A DNA stretch of 8,880 bases from G020354085 sp964482055 (GTDB lineage: Bacteria; Pseudomonadota; Gammaproteobacteria; Acidiferrobacterales; Sulfurifustaceae), in the NCBI GenBank assembly GCA_964482055.1, contig CAYZVX010000093.1, positions 1 through 8,880 on the forward strand, written 5' to 3'. Positions 1 through 5,960 of this stretch are shown here, piece by piece (within the stretch, counting starts at the first letter, position 1; each line of letters starts with the position of its first letter). The notes beneath the pieces are model-generated. The model did not search any database and was not told where the DNA came from. It was given only the letters and a program-made list of their open reading frames with translations. The translations under genes were made by a program, and so were the position numbers.

Positions 1-758
1 CCTTGGCGTACTCGGCACGCTTGTACATCTCTTCCGGGGTCGGGGCGGTCACGTTGAGATAGTGGCCCTTGCGCTCGCCAGTCTCACGCTCGGCCTTGTG
101 GATCGCCTCCATCACGAAGTCGAAGCGCTGCTTCCAGCGCATGAACGGCTGGGAGTTGACGTTCTCGTCATCCTTGGTGAAGTCGAGACCGNNNNNNNNN
201 NNNNNNNNNNNNNNNNNNNNNNNNNNNNNNNNNNNNNNNNNNNNNNNNNNNNNNNNNNNNNNGCGGGCGGCCGTACTTGTTCATGATGTCGCGCTCGACC
301 TGGATGCCGTGCGGGGGACCGCCACAGGTCTTCACATAAGCGATCGGGAAGCGCACGTCCTCGAGGCGCAGGGCGCGCACGGCCTTGAAGCCGAACACGT
401 TGCCCACGAGCGAGGTGAACACGTTCACCACCGAGCCTTCCTCGAACAGGTCGATCGGGTAGGCGACGAAGGCGTAGAAGCAGGTGTCGTCGCCCGGCAC
501 GTCCTCGATGCGATAGGCGCGACCCTTGTAGTGGTAAAGATCGGTCAGCAGGTCGGTCCACACCGTGGTCCAGGTGCCGGTGGACGACTCGGCAGCCACG
601 GCCGCCGCGGCCTCTTCGCGCGGCACGCCCGGCTGCGGGGTGATCTTGAAGCAGGCCAGGATGTCGGTGTCCTGGATTTTGTAGTCTGGTTCCCAATAGG
701 TTTCGCGGTACTCCTTGACGCCTGCTTTGTACGTTTTGACGTTGCCTTTGGTGCTCAT
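1..758 (-). CDS. cbbL: RuBisCO large subunit, form IA-like, 3'-partial and gap-interrupted
   Basis: Catalyses carboxylation of ribulose-1,5-bisphosphate to two 3-phosphoglycerates, the CO2-fixing step of the CBB cycle; acts as an L8S8 complex in cytosol or carboxysome. Seen: the N-terminal domain with the AESSTGTWTTVW segment (E57, T62 and W63, equivalent to spinach E60, T65, W66) and SLVGNVFGF (N120, equivalent to N123), then KTCGGPPHGIQ and NKYGRP just before the N run. After the gap the frame resumes with GLDFTKDDENVNSQPF, which holds the carbamylated lysine and the Mg ligands (K201, D203, E204 in spinach numbering). The active-site lysine of TIKPK (K175) falls inside the Ns. The ATG at 758 has a strong GAGGAGG ribosome site 4 nt upstream. 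The frame differs across the Ns, which I read as a wrong gap length, not a mutation. The rest of the gene and any cbbS lie beyond the left edge. Family assignment is very secure; form IA is inferred from resemblance to proteobacterial form IA N-termini. Confidence 0.97.
192..262. other. assembly gap (71 N) inside cbbL
   Basis: A run of 71 undetermined bases. Between the YGRP codons ending at 264 and the GLDF codons starting at 190 there are 73 positions, whereas the highly conserved RuBisCO segment that belongs there is 27 residues (81 nt). The true gap should therefore be about 79 bases, 8 more than drawn. The N length is probably an estimate and should not be used for frame calls. Confidence 0.95.
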
Positions 759-940
759 GTGGCCTCCTCGTTGAAATCGTACGGCACGATTGTCCTGGAA
801 ACGGCTCCGAAGCTCGCTACGAATGGGAGCAACCGGCCCGATAATGCCCGCAGATACTATGCTGACTTAACTATAAATTACAGTCACATTTAGTGATTAT
901 TATGATAACATTTTATTTATTGTTAGGTTGGTGCGTCACC
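759..940. promoter_or_regulatory. divergent cbbL-cbbR control region with LysR-type palindromes
   Basis: This 182-bp spacer separates the divergent starts of cbbL and cbbR, the classic place for CbbR operators and both promoters. The cbbR-proximal half (about 855-925) is strikingly AT-rich against GC-rich surroundings. It holds a perfect inverted repeat TCAC-N5-GTGA at 884-896 that fits the LysR T-N11-A rule, a second T-N11-A site with TAA-N7-TTA at 868-880, and a palindrome TTAT-N4-ATAA at 897-908. A TATAGT-like hexamer occurs on the minus strand at about 869-874, but I cannot find a convincing -35 partner, so no promoter is called. The cbbL side (759-850) would be a leader of about 90-100 nt ending in the GAGGAGG ribosome site at 763-769. 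CbbR binding is inferred from family knowledge and position. Confidence 0.7.
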
Positions 941-1906
941 ATGCATCTGACACTTCGCCAGCTCAAGGTCTTCGAGGCGGTGGCCCGTCACCTGAACTAC
1001 ACCCGGGCCGCAGAGGAGCTGCACTTGACGCAACCTGCGGTCTCGATGCAGGTCAAGCAGCTCGAGGAAAGCCTGGGAGTAGCATTGTTCGAGCAGCTCG
1101 GTAAACGCATCCACCTGACCGAACCGGGTCAGGAGGTGCTGGCGTACGCGCGCCACATCACCCAGCAGGTGGACGAGCTCGAAACCGTTTTGAACCGCTT
1201 GAAGGGCGTGAGCGGCGGGCGGCTCAAGATCTCGGTGGCGACCACTGCCAACTACTTCATTCCCACCCTGATTGGAAGTTTTTCACGCCGCTTTCCGGAC
1301 GTGACCGTCTCGCTCGACGTCACCAACCGTGAGACGCTGCTGCGCCAGCTCAACGAAAACACCGTCGATCTCGTGATCATGGGCCAGCCGCCGGCCGAGG
1401 CCGATGTCGAGGCCGAGCCGTTCCTGGAAAACCCGCTGGTCGTGGTCGCGCCTCCCGATCACCCGCTCGCGAGCAGGAAAAAGATTTCGCTCCAGCGGTT
1501 GCAGGAGGAAACCTTCCTGGTGCGCGAGCCCGGTTCCGGAACGCGCATCGCGATGGAACGCTTCTTCAGCGAGCACGGCATGAAGCTGCGGACCGGCATG
1601 GAGGTGGGCTCGAACGAAGCCATCAAGCAGTCCGTGCAGGCCGGGCTCGGCCTCGGCCTGCTCTCCCGCGCCACCATCGAGCAGGAGCTGGCGTTGAAGC
1701 GCCTCGCGGTGCTCGACATCGAGGACTTTCCCATCATGCGCCACTGGTATGTAGTGCATCGCAAGGGCAAGCGCCTCTCAGCCGCGGCCGACGCTTTCAA
1801 GAGCTTCGTGCTGAAAGAGGCGCCACGGCTCCTGCCGGCCGGCGTAAGCGGGCGGCGCATGGCGGCGCCGACCAGTCCACGGCGACGTGCGCCGATCGCC
1901 CGCTGA
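941..1906 (+). CDS. cbbR: LysR-type transcriptional regulator CbbR
   Basis: Predicted transcriptional activator of CBB genes that responds to phosphorylated metabolites or redox signals. The protein is 321 aa, normal for the family. An N-terminal winged helix-turn-helix spans about residues 4-62 (NYTRAAEELHLTQPAVSMQVKQLE, helix-turn-helix about 18-40), followed by the linker helix (about 63-90) and a LysR substrate-binding domain (about 93-295) with the typical GSNEAIKQSVQAGLGLGLLS segment. The start chosen is ATG 941 because MHLTLRQLKVFEAVA matches usual CbbR N-termini. An upstream GTG at 893 would add 16 hydrophobic residues encoded within the presumed operator and is unlikely. No strong Shine-Dalgarno is visible at 941. 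It is divergent from cbbL, which strongly supports the CbbR name. The last 25 or so residues form an Arg/Pro-rich tail. Its stop lies 10 bp from the stop of the convergent channel gene. LysR family is certain; CbbR rests on sequence feel plus position. Confidence 0.93.
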   Translation: MHLTLRQLKVFEAVARHLNYTRAAEELHLTQPAVSMQVKQLEESLGVALFEQLGKRIHLTEPGQEVLAYARHITQQVDELETVLNRLKGVSGGRLKISVATTANYFIPTLIGSFSRRFPDVTVSLDVTNRETLLRQLNENTVDLVIMGQPPAEADVEAEPFLENPLVVVAPPDHPLASRKKISLQRLQEETFLVREPGSGTRIAMERFFSEHGMKLRTGMEVGSNEAIKQSVQAGLGLGLLSRATIEQELALKRLAVLDIEDFPIMRHWYVVHRKGKRLSAAADAFKSFVLKEAPRLLPAGVSGRRMAAPTSPRRRAPIAR

Positions 1907-1956
1907 ACGCCGACACTCAGCTGGCCGCCGATACCCGGGGTTGCGATCGCCCGCTG
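1893..1956. repeat. 13-bp direct repeat across the convergent 3' ends
   Basis: CGATCGCCCGCTG occurs at 1893-1905, overlapping the cbbR stop codon, and again at 1944-1956 within the last codons of the convergent channel gene. The copies are 51 bp apart, start to start. It may be a small local duplication or chance in GC-rich DNA; no hairpin or T tract accompanies it. Confidence 0.5.
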
Positions 1957-3593
1957 CGCGTGACGTAGGCAAACACATTGTCATTTTTGAGCGTCCAGTC
2001 CATCCACTGGGCGGCCCGGTAGCGTCCGCAGAACAGGAGCTCGTCGCCCGGCGCAAGCACGAAATCGTCTTCGGGCAGGAGCGGCTCCTGGTCGGCATGC
2101 CTGGCCAGCAGCGCAAAACAGCCGAGCCGCTCACCGGGGTCCCGAGGATCTCGAAAAAGCGCCCCGAGCGTGACGGTCTCCCCGTCCATCAGCGCCTGCC
2201 ACACAGCCGGCGCGTCCTGTGCATTAAGACGCACCGCCCAGATATGCGGGCCCTTGTCCTGGGTGACGGCGCTGATGCGGCTCGCCACCTCGTTGGCCCA
2301 CTCGTTCGACATGCCACGGGCCAGCTCCAGGAAATCGGCGAGTAGCGGCGTGCGGATGAGGGCAAAGATCTTGTGCGCAATGATGCTCGGGCGCTGCATC
2401 ACGAGGTGCAGGCCAGCGGCGGCGAAGATCGGCTCATTGGGACGGCGGTTCTGGCGTGCGACCATGAACAAGTTGGGATTCAGCTCGCGTGCCGTCATGA
2501 CGATCGACAGGTTGTTAGCATCGTTGTCGGTGCCCGCGACGATGCCGACCGCCGTCTCGATAGCGGCGTCGCGCAGCGTCTGGGCCTCGGTGCCACGGCC
2601 GACGATCGTGCCGCGCGGCGGCTGGGTCAGCGTTGGATCAGCTTCGATGATCGTGACCGGCACACCTTCGCCCTTGAGGCGTTCGTGCAGCGCCTTTCCG
2701 AACCGGCCGTAACCGCACAGGATCCAGCGGCCGTGCGGGGGGAAGATCGGCTCGCGTAGCGGCTCGTGCGGTATGGCCGTGACCCACTCGTGCACGAGGA
2801 ACATGCCCGGGGCGTGCAGGGCGAGCGCCAGGCGCTCGGCGAAAATGTCGAACGGGTTGATCACGTGATCGGTGCCGAACGAAGCCATGTTGGCGCCGAC
2901 ATCGCGACTCTCGGCGCGGCAGATTACCCGCACGCTCGGGTTGAGGAGCTTGGCGGTGATGGCGATCTGCAGATTCACGGCGTCGCTGTTCGTCACGGCT
3001 ACCACGCCGGCGCACCGCGGATTCTTCAGGCCGGCGTTGATCAAAGCCTCCGGCTCGGCGGCATCGGCGCACAGTCCCGGCACGTGCCGGCGCAGGTCCT
3101 CGAGCTCGAGCGCGCTCACGCGCATCGGGTCGATGTCGACGACCACCGCCTTCAAACCATAGTCCGTCAGCGCCCGCACCAGGGTGCTGCCGGTATCGCC
3201 GTAACCGCACACCAAGTAAAACGGCTCGCCGATCTGCCGCACGCCGCGGCGCAGCCGGCTTTCGGCGAGCAACGCGCGAAATGCCGGGTCCTGGAGAACC
3301 GCAAGCAGCGAGCCGAGCGCGTATACCCAGGCGATGACCGTCGCGTAAATACTGACGACGGTCCAAAGGCGCTGGGCCGGCGTGAACGGATAGGGTACCT
3401 CGCCGAATCCTATGGTCGTGGCCGTGTAGCTCACGACATAGAACGCGTGGAGAAAATCCAGGCGGTGCGGGTTTCCGTTGGCGTCGACCCCCGGGATCAG
3501 CACGAACCCGAGCACCGCAACGGTGTAGGCGCTGATCAGCACAATGAGCGGCGTGCGCAGCCGCCGCAGCAGAACGTAGATCACATCCTGCAT
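1917..3593 (-). CDS. two-TM potassium channel with tandem RCK/TrkA-N domains
   Basis: A 558-aa inner-membrane protein predicted to conduct K+ and to be gated by ligand binding to cytosolic RCK domains. Seen in order: TM1 about 16-35; a pore loop with the selectivity filter T60-I-G-F-G-E65 (the canonical filter is TVGYGD); TM2 about 76-100; a first RCK/TrkA-N Rossmann domain starting at C129-G-Y-G-D-T-G135 with an acidic strand end VVVDID (150-155); a second Rossmann domain starting at C293-G-Y-G-R-F-G299 with TIIEAD; and a C-terminal TrkA-C-like region ending in LAPGDELLFCG (about 525-535). Start is ATG 3593; no clear Shine-Dalgarno precedes it, and the upstream small membrane-protein gene ends 10 bp before it, so the pair is probably co-transcribed and perhaps translationally coupled. 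Two RCK domains on one chain resemble channels with a double gating ring per subunit. The ion is inferred from the filter; a related non-selective cation channel is possible. Confidence 0.9.
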   Translation of the reverse strand: MQDVIYVLLRRLRTPLIVLISAYTVAVLGFVLIPGVDANGNPHRLDFLHAFYVVSYTATTIGFGEVPYPFTPAQRLWTVVSIYATVIAWVYALGSLLAVLQDPAFRALLAESRLRRGVRQIGEPFYLVCGYGDTGSTLVRALTDYGLKAVVVDIDPMRVSALELEDLRRHVPGLCADAAEPEALINAGLKNPRCAGVVAVTNSDAVNLQIAITAKLLNPSVRVICRAESRDVGANMASFGTDHVINPFDIFAERLALALHAPGMFLVHEWVTAIPHEPLREPIFPPHGRWILCGYGRFGKALHERLKGEGVPVTIIEADPTLTQPPRGTIVGRGTEAQTLRDAAIETAVGIVAGTDNDANNLSIVMTARELNPNLFMVARQNRRPNEPIFAAAGLHLVMQRPSIIAHKIFALIRTPLLADFLELARGMSNEWANEVASRISAVTQDKGPHIWAVRLNAQDAPAVWQALMDGETVTLGALFRDPRDPGERLGCFALLARHADQEPLLPEDDFVLAPGDELLFCGRYRAAQWMDWTLKNDNVFAYVTRSGRSQPRVSAAS

Positions 3594-3603
3594 GATCGCG
3601 CCG

Positions 3604-3987
3604 TCAACGGCGGATCGTGACCGTCTCGACCACGAGCAGCACCACGGACGTGACGTTGGCGAGTAATGCCCCGCCTGACAGCGACACGATCGCCGCCATC
3701 GCGTGCGGCGTCAGGCCCGTGCCGGACACCTGCTCCACCCAGCCCCACACGATCGCCGCGGCGATGAGCTGCAGGTCCGCCACCAGGCTGGTGGCGAGCA
3801 GCACCGAGCCGAGATGAGTGCGGTCGCCGAACTTCAGGACCGTGGCGATCAGGCTCACCACGATCGCCGCGAACAGCTCGTAGACGTTATGGTGATCCGG
3901 ATTGTCGATGTCGCCAATGAAGAAACCAAAGTTGACCGTCAATGCCAGCACGATGAAAAAGGCGAAGATGACCTTTTCGCGATTCAC
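3604..3987 (-). CDS. small four-helix membrane protein, DUF6394-like
   Basis: A 127-aa hydrophobic protein of unknown function. Four probable membrane helices lie at about 6-25, 37-53, 59-83 and 96-123. Polar signatures lie between them: GDIDNPDHHNVYELF (25-39) after helix 1 and KFGDRTHLGS (52-61) between helices 2 and 3. I recall this pattern from the DUF6394 family of proteobacterial membrane proteins, unverified here. The start is GTG 3987: the frame opens with VNREKVIF, read as MNREKVIF, and an AGGGGGGG run sits 5 nt upstream as a Shine-Dalgarno-like site. No in-frame ATG gives a better N-terminus. It lies directly upstream of the K+ channel with a 10-bp spacer, so it may be an accessory or assembly partner; that role is inference only. 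Confidence 0.85.
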   Translation of the reverse strand: MNREKVIFAFFIVLALTVNFGFFIGDIDNPDHHNVYELFAAIVVSLIATVLKFGDRTHLGSVLLATSLVADLQLIAAAIVWGWVEQVSGTGLTPHAMAAIVSLSGGALLANVTSVVLLVVETVTIRR

Positions 3988-3992
3988 ACAGG

Positions 3993-4000
3993 CCCCCCCT
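3993..4000 (-). promoter_or_regulatory. G-run ribosome binding site for the GTG-start membrane protein
   Basis: On the minus strand AGGGGGGG lies 5 nt before GTG 3987. It is the only purine-rich element near the 5' end of this gene and supports the GTG start. The seven-G homopolymer could be slip-prone, but it is outside the coding frame. Confidence 0.5.
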
Positions 4001-4033
4001 GAGGTTTTGGTGGCAGCATCATGCTAGCTCGCC

Positions 4034-4056
4034 CCGGCGCTGGCAACCGGCGCCGG
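4034..4056. other. GC-only hairpin between CPCC gene and membrane-protein gene
   Basis: CCGGCGC at 4034-4040 pairs with GCGCCGG at 4050-4056 across a 9-nt loop. It lies in the 106-bp spacer after the CPCC stop codon and 47 nt before the downstream start. There is no T tract on the minus-strand side, so it does not qualify as an intrinsic terminator; it may be a pause or RNA-stabilising stem, or chance in GC-rich DNA. A short palindrome AGCATCATGCT follows at 4015-4025. Confidence 0.3.
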
Positions 4057-4093
4057 ACCGCGCTTGGTCGGCACCCGCGAAGCCGTGGCAGCT

Positions 4094-4492
4094 TCAGCTT
4101 GCCAGCCTTCGCCAGTAGGTGTTGCGCCAGTAGTAGAGAACCGTGGTGTCGGCGAGCGGATAGGTATCGCCGTAGTCGTGACCGGGCTGTGGCTCTTCGA
4201 TGTTGTCGCGCCTGGGGTCGAGTGGGCGCCAACCCGGTTCGCGCGTCTCCCCCGCAAGCGGCGCCCGGCCCGCGCCTCGGTGACGACGTTCCGCCGTGCC
4301 GAAATCGGCATAGTTGTGCTGGGCGTCCTCCAGCGACACGTGATTGGCGCTGCCCGGCATGCGCGGGAAACGAAGCTGGGCGAGATCGTCCTCCCACAGG
4401 CAGATCGGACATTTCTCGCTCGACCCCGGCTGCCGCGCAAACACAAGATAGCCGCAACAGGGGCAGGGAAACTCGTTGCGCTCGGGCTTCAT
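4094..4492 (-). CDS. CPCC-type cysteine-rich protein
   Basis: A 132-aa soluble protein of unknown function. The N-terminus carries C10-P-C-C13-G and C28-P-I-C31, an arrangement expected to bind one zinc in a small ribbon. LWEDD (32-36) and the stretch GSANHVSLEDAQHNYADFGTAE follow; this order is what I know from the CPCC (cysteine-rich CPCC) family of small bacterial proteins. The C-terminal half is rich in charged and aromatic residues, with no motif I recognise. Start is ATG 4492 because it puts MKPERNEFPCPCCG at the front as in relatives; upstream in-frame sequence has no family resemblance, and no good Shine-Dalgarno is visible. It is separated from fba by a terminator and 339 bp, so it probably has its own promoter. 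No function is assigned. Confidence 0.82.
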   Translation of the reverse strand: MKPERNEFPCPCCGYLVFARQPGSSEKCPICLWEDDLAQLRFPRMPGSANHVSLEDAQHNYADFGTAERRHRGAGRAPLAGETREPGWRPLDPRRDNIEEPQPGHDYGDTYPLADTTVLYYWRNTYWRRLAS

Positions 4493-4775
4493 GAAATTAC
4501 TATCTGCCCGACGCTCGCAGAATGCAATTGTGGCGCACCAGACTGTAAAGCGGCGATCGGTCGCTCTCGGCAACTTCCTCGGCAACTGTCGCGATGCACA
4601 TGGATTGCGAATTACGCGAAAGGGCACCGTGGCAGGGATATGTTGGAGGTGGAGCACCGCCGGGAACAATGGCCGAGGAGCTCGGAGCGGCCGGCATTGC
4701 CCCAGCGTCGTTCCACGACCACAGCCGTGTCGCGGGCGAATCCGGCACACAGCGGCAAGGCGCCTGCCCCTGCTC
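4493..4775. other. non-coding spacer, no convincing gene
   Basis: Together with the terminator beside it this makes a 339-bp stretch between fba and the CPCC gene. Open frames across it on both strands lack ribosome sites and recognisable motifs. The only structure I see is a short direct repeat CTCGGCAAC at 4566-4574 and 4578-4586. By position it should contain the promoter of the CPCC gene, but I cannot identify -35 and -10 boxes. Confidence 0.6.
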
Positions 4776-4803
4776 AAAGAAAAAGGGGCGGTGATCCGCC
4801 CCC
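4776..4803 (-). terminator. Rho-independent terminator of the gap-pgk-pyk-fba operon
   Basis: Read on the minus strand, GGGGCGG pairs perfectly with CCGCCCC around an ATCA loop and is followed at once by TTTTTCTTT. It starts about 30 nt after the fba stop codon, exactly where an operon-end terminator is expected. The seven-bp GC-rich stem and near-continuous T tract make this a strong call. It isolates the carbon operon from the CPCC gene. Confidence 0.9.
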
Positions 4804-4831
4804 TTCTGCTCGTTTCCAGCAAACAGCCCGA

Positions 4832-5896
4832 TCAGTTCACCTTCGGCGCGAGCTCGCCCTTGGCGTAACGCATGGCCATGGCTTCGAGCGAGATCGGCTT
4901 GATCTTGGAGGCCTGACCGGCGCAGCCGAACGCCTCGTAGCGCGCCTTGCAGATCTCCTTCATGGCCTTGGTCGCGGCCGCAAGCCACTTGCGCGGGTCG
5001 AATTCCTTTTTGTTCTCGGCCAGGAACTTGCGCACCGCGCCGGTCGAGGCCATGCGCAGGTCGGTGTCGATGTTAACCTTGCGCACGCCGCTCTTGATGC
5101 CGGCGACGATCTCCTCCACCGGCACGCCGTAGGTCTGGCCCATATCGCCGCCGTAGGAGTTGATGATCTTGAGCCACTCCTGCGGCACCGAGCTTGACCC
5201 GTGCATGACGAGATGCACGTTCGGGATGCGCTTGTGGATGGCCTTGATGCGATCGATGGCGAGGATGTCGCCGGTCGGCGGGCGGGTGAACTTGTAGGCC
5301 CCGTGCGAGGTGCCAATGGCGATCGCGAGCGCGTCGACCTCGGTCTTCTTCACGAAGTCGGCGGCCTGGTCGGGATCGGTGAGGAGCATCGAATGATCGA
5401 GCTTGCCCTCGGCGCCGGAACCATCCTCCTCGCCGGCCATGCCGGTCTCGAGGCTGCCCAGACAGCCGAGCTCGCCTTCCACCGACACGCCGCAGGCGTG
5501 CGCCATGTCGACCACGCGCCGGGTGACGTCGACGTTGTACTCATAGCTCGCCGGGGTCTTCATGTCCTCCTTGAGCGAGCCGTCCATCATCACCGATGAA
5601 AAACCAAGCTGGATCGAGCGCTGGCACACCGCCGGCGAGGCGCCGTGGTCCTGGTGCATCACCACCGGGATGTGCGGCCACTCCTCGATCGCCGCGAGGA
5701 TCAGGTGACGCAGGAACGGCGCGCCGGCGTACTTGCGGGCGCCGGCCGAGGCCTGCACGATCACCGGGCTGTCGGTCTCGGCCGCGGCCTCCATAATGGC
5801 GCGCATCTGTTCCATGTTGTTGACGTTGAACGCCGGAACGCCGTAACCGTGCTCGGCGGCGTGATCGAGCAGCTGGCGCAGGGTTATCAGAGCCAT
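4832..5896 (-). CDS. fba: class II fructose-bisphosphate aldolase, Calvin-cycle type
   Basis: Zinc-dependent aldolase joining dihydroxyacetone phosphate and glyceraldehyde 3-phosphate into fructose 1,6-bisphosphate; Calvin-type enzymes often also make sedoheptulose 1,7-bisphosphate. The protein is 354 aa, full length for the class IIB/CbbA group. Visible: VPAFNVNNMEQ (20-30), M80-H-Q-D83-H84-G with the catalytic aspartate and a zinc histidine, VEGELGCLG with E142, IAIGTSHGAYKF with zinc ligand H198, VMHGSSSVP with zinc ligand H232, and VNIDTDLR (274-281) for substrate phosphate and DHAP binding. The C-terminus ends in the SKIKPISLEAMAMRYAKGEL type typical of CbbA. ATG 5896 follows an AGGAGG ribosome site 5 nt upstream. 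It is the last gene of the operon: pyk ends 64 bp upstream and an intrinsic terminator follows. cbbA is an equally valid symbol. Confidence 0.97.
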   Translation of the reverse strand: MALITLRQLLDHAAEHGYGVPAFNVNNMEQMRAIMEAAAETDSPVIVQASAGARKYAGAPFLRHLILAAIEEWPHIPVVMHQDHGASPAVCQRSIQLGFSSVMMDGSLKEDMKTPASYEYNVDVTRRVVDMAHACGVSVEGELGCLGSLETGMAGEEDGSGAEGKLDHSMLLTDPDQAADFVKKTEVDALAIAIGTSHGAYKFTRPPTGDILAIDRIKAIHKRIPNVHLVMHGSSSVPQEWLKIINSYGGDMGQTYGVPVEEIVAGIKSGVRKVNIDTDLRMASTGAVRKFLAENKKEFDPRKWLAAATKAMKEICKARYEAFGCAGQASKIKPISLEAMAMRYAKGELAPKVN

Positions 5897-5960
5897 TATT
5901 TCCTCCTGAAGGTTTGACTAGCCATGATTCAGATTTGCAGTTCGTGGTGGCACGCGCCGC

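Noticed and set aside
69..893. Long plus-strand open frame opposite cbbL
   Set aside because: It is antisense to the strongly conserved RuBisCO frame, runs through the N gap and has a His/Arg/Val-rich composition typical of GC-rich shadow frames.
893..940. Upstream GTG start for cbbR
   Set aside because: It would add 16 hydrophobic residues encoded inside the AT-rich operator; the family N-terminus begins at ATG 941.
2766..3620. 284-residue plus-strand frame opposite the channel gene
   Set aside because: No recognisable domain; the minus-strand frame encodes clear pore and RCK motifs, so this is a shadow.
4034..4056. Terminator for the CPCC gene
   Set aside because: The stem is GC-only but no T tract follows on the minus strand, so it is listed only as a hairpin.
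4493..4822. N-terminal extension of the CPCC protein to 242 residues
   Set aside because: The extra 110 residues are Arg-rich, translate through the fba terminator and lack family similarity; ATG 4492 gives the expected N-terminus.
4064..5197. 377-residue plus-strand frame spanning the CPCC gene, the spacer and the end of fba
   Set aside because: It crosses two real genes and a terminator in antisense, with no family resemblance or ribosome site.
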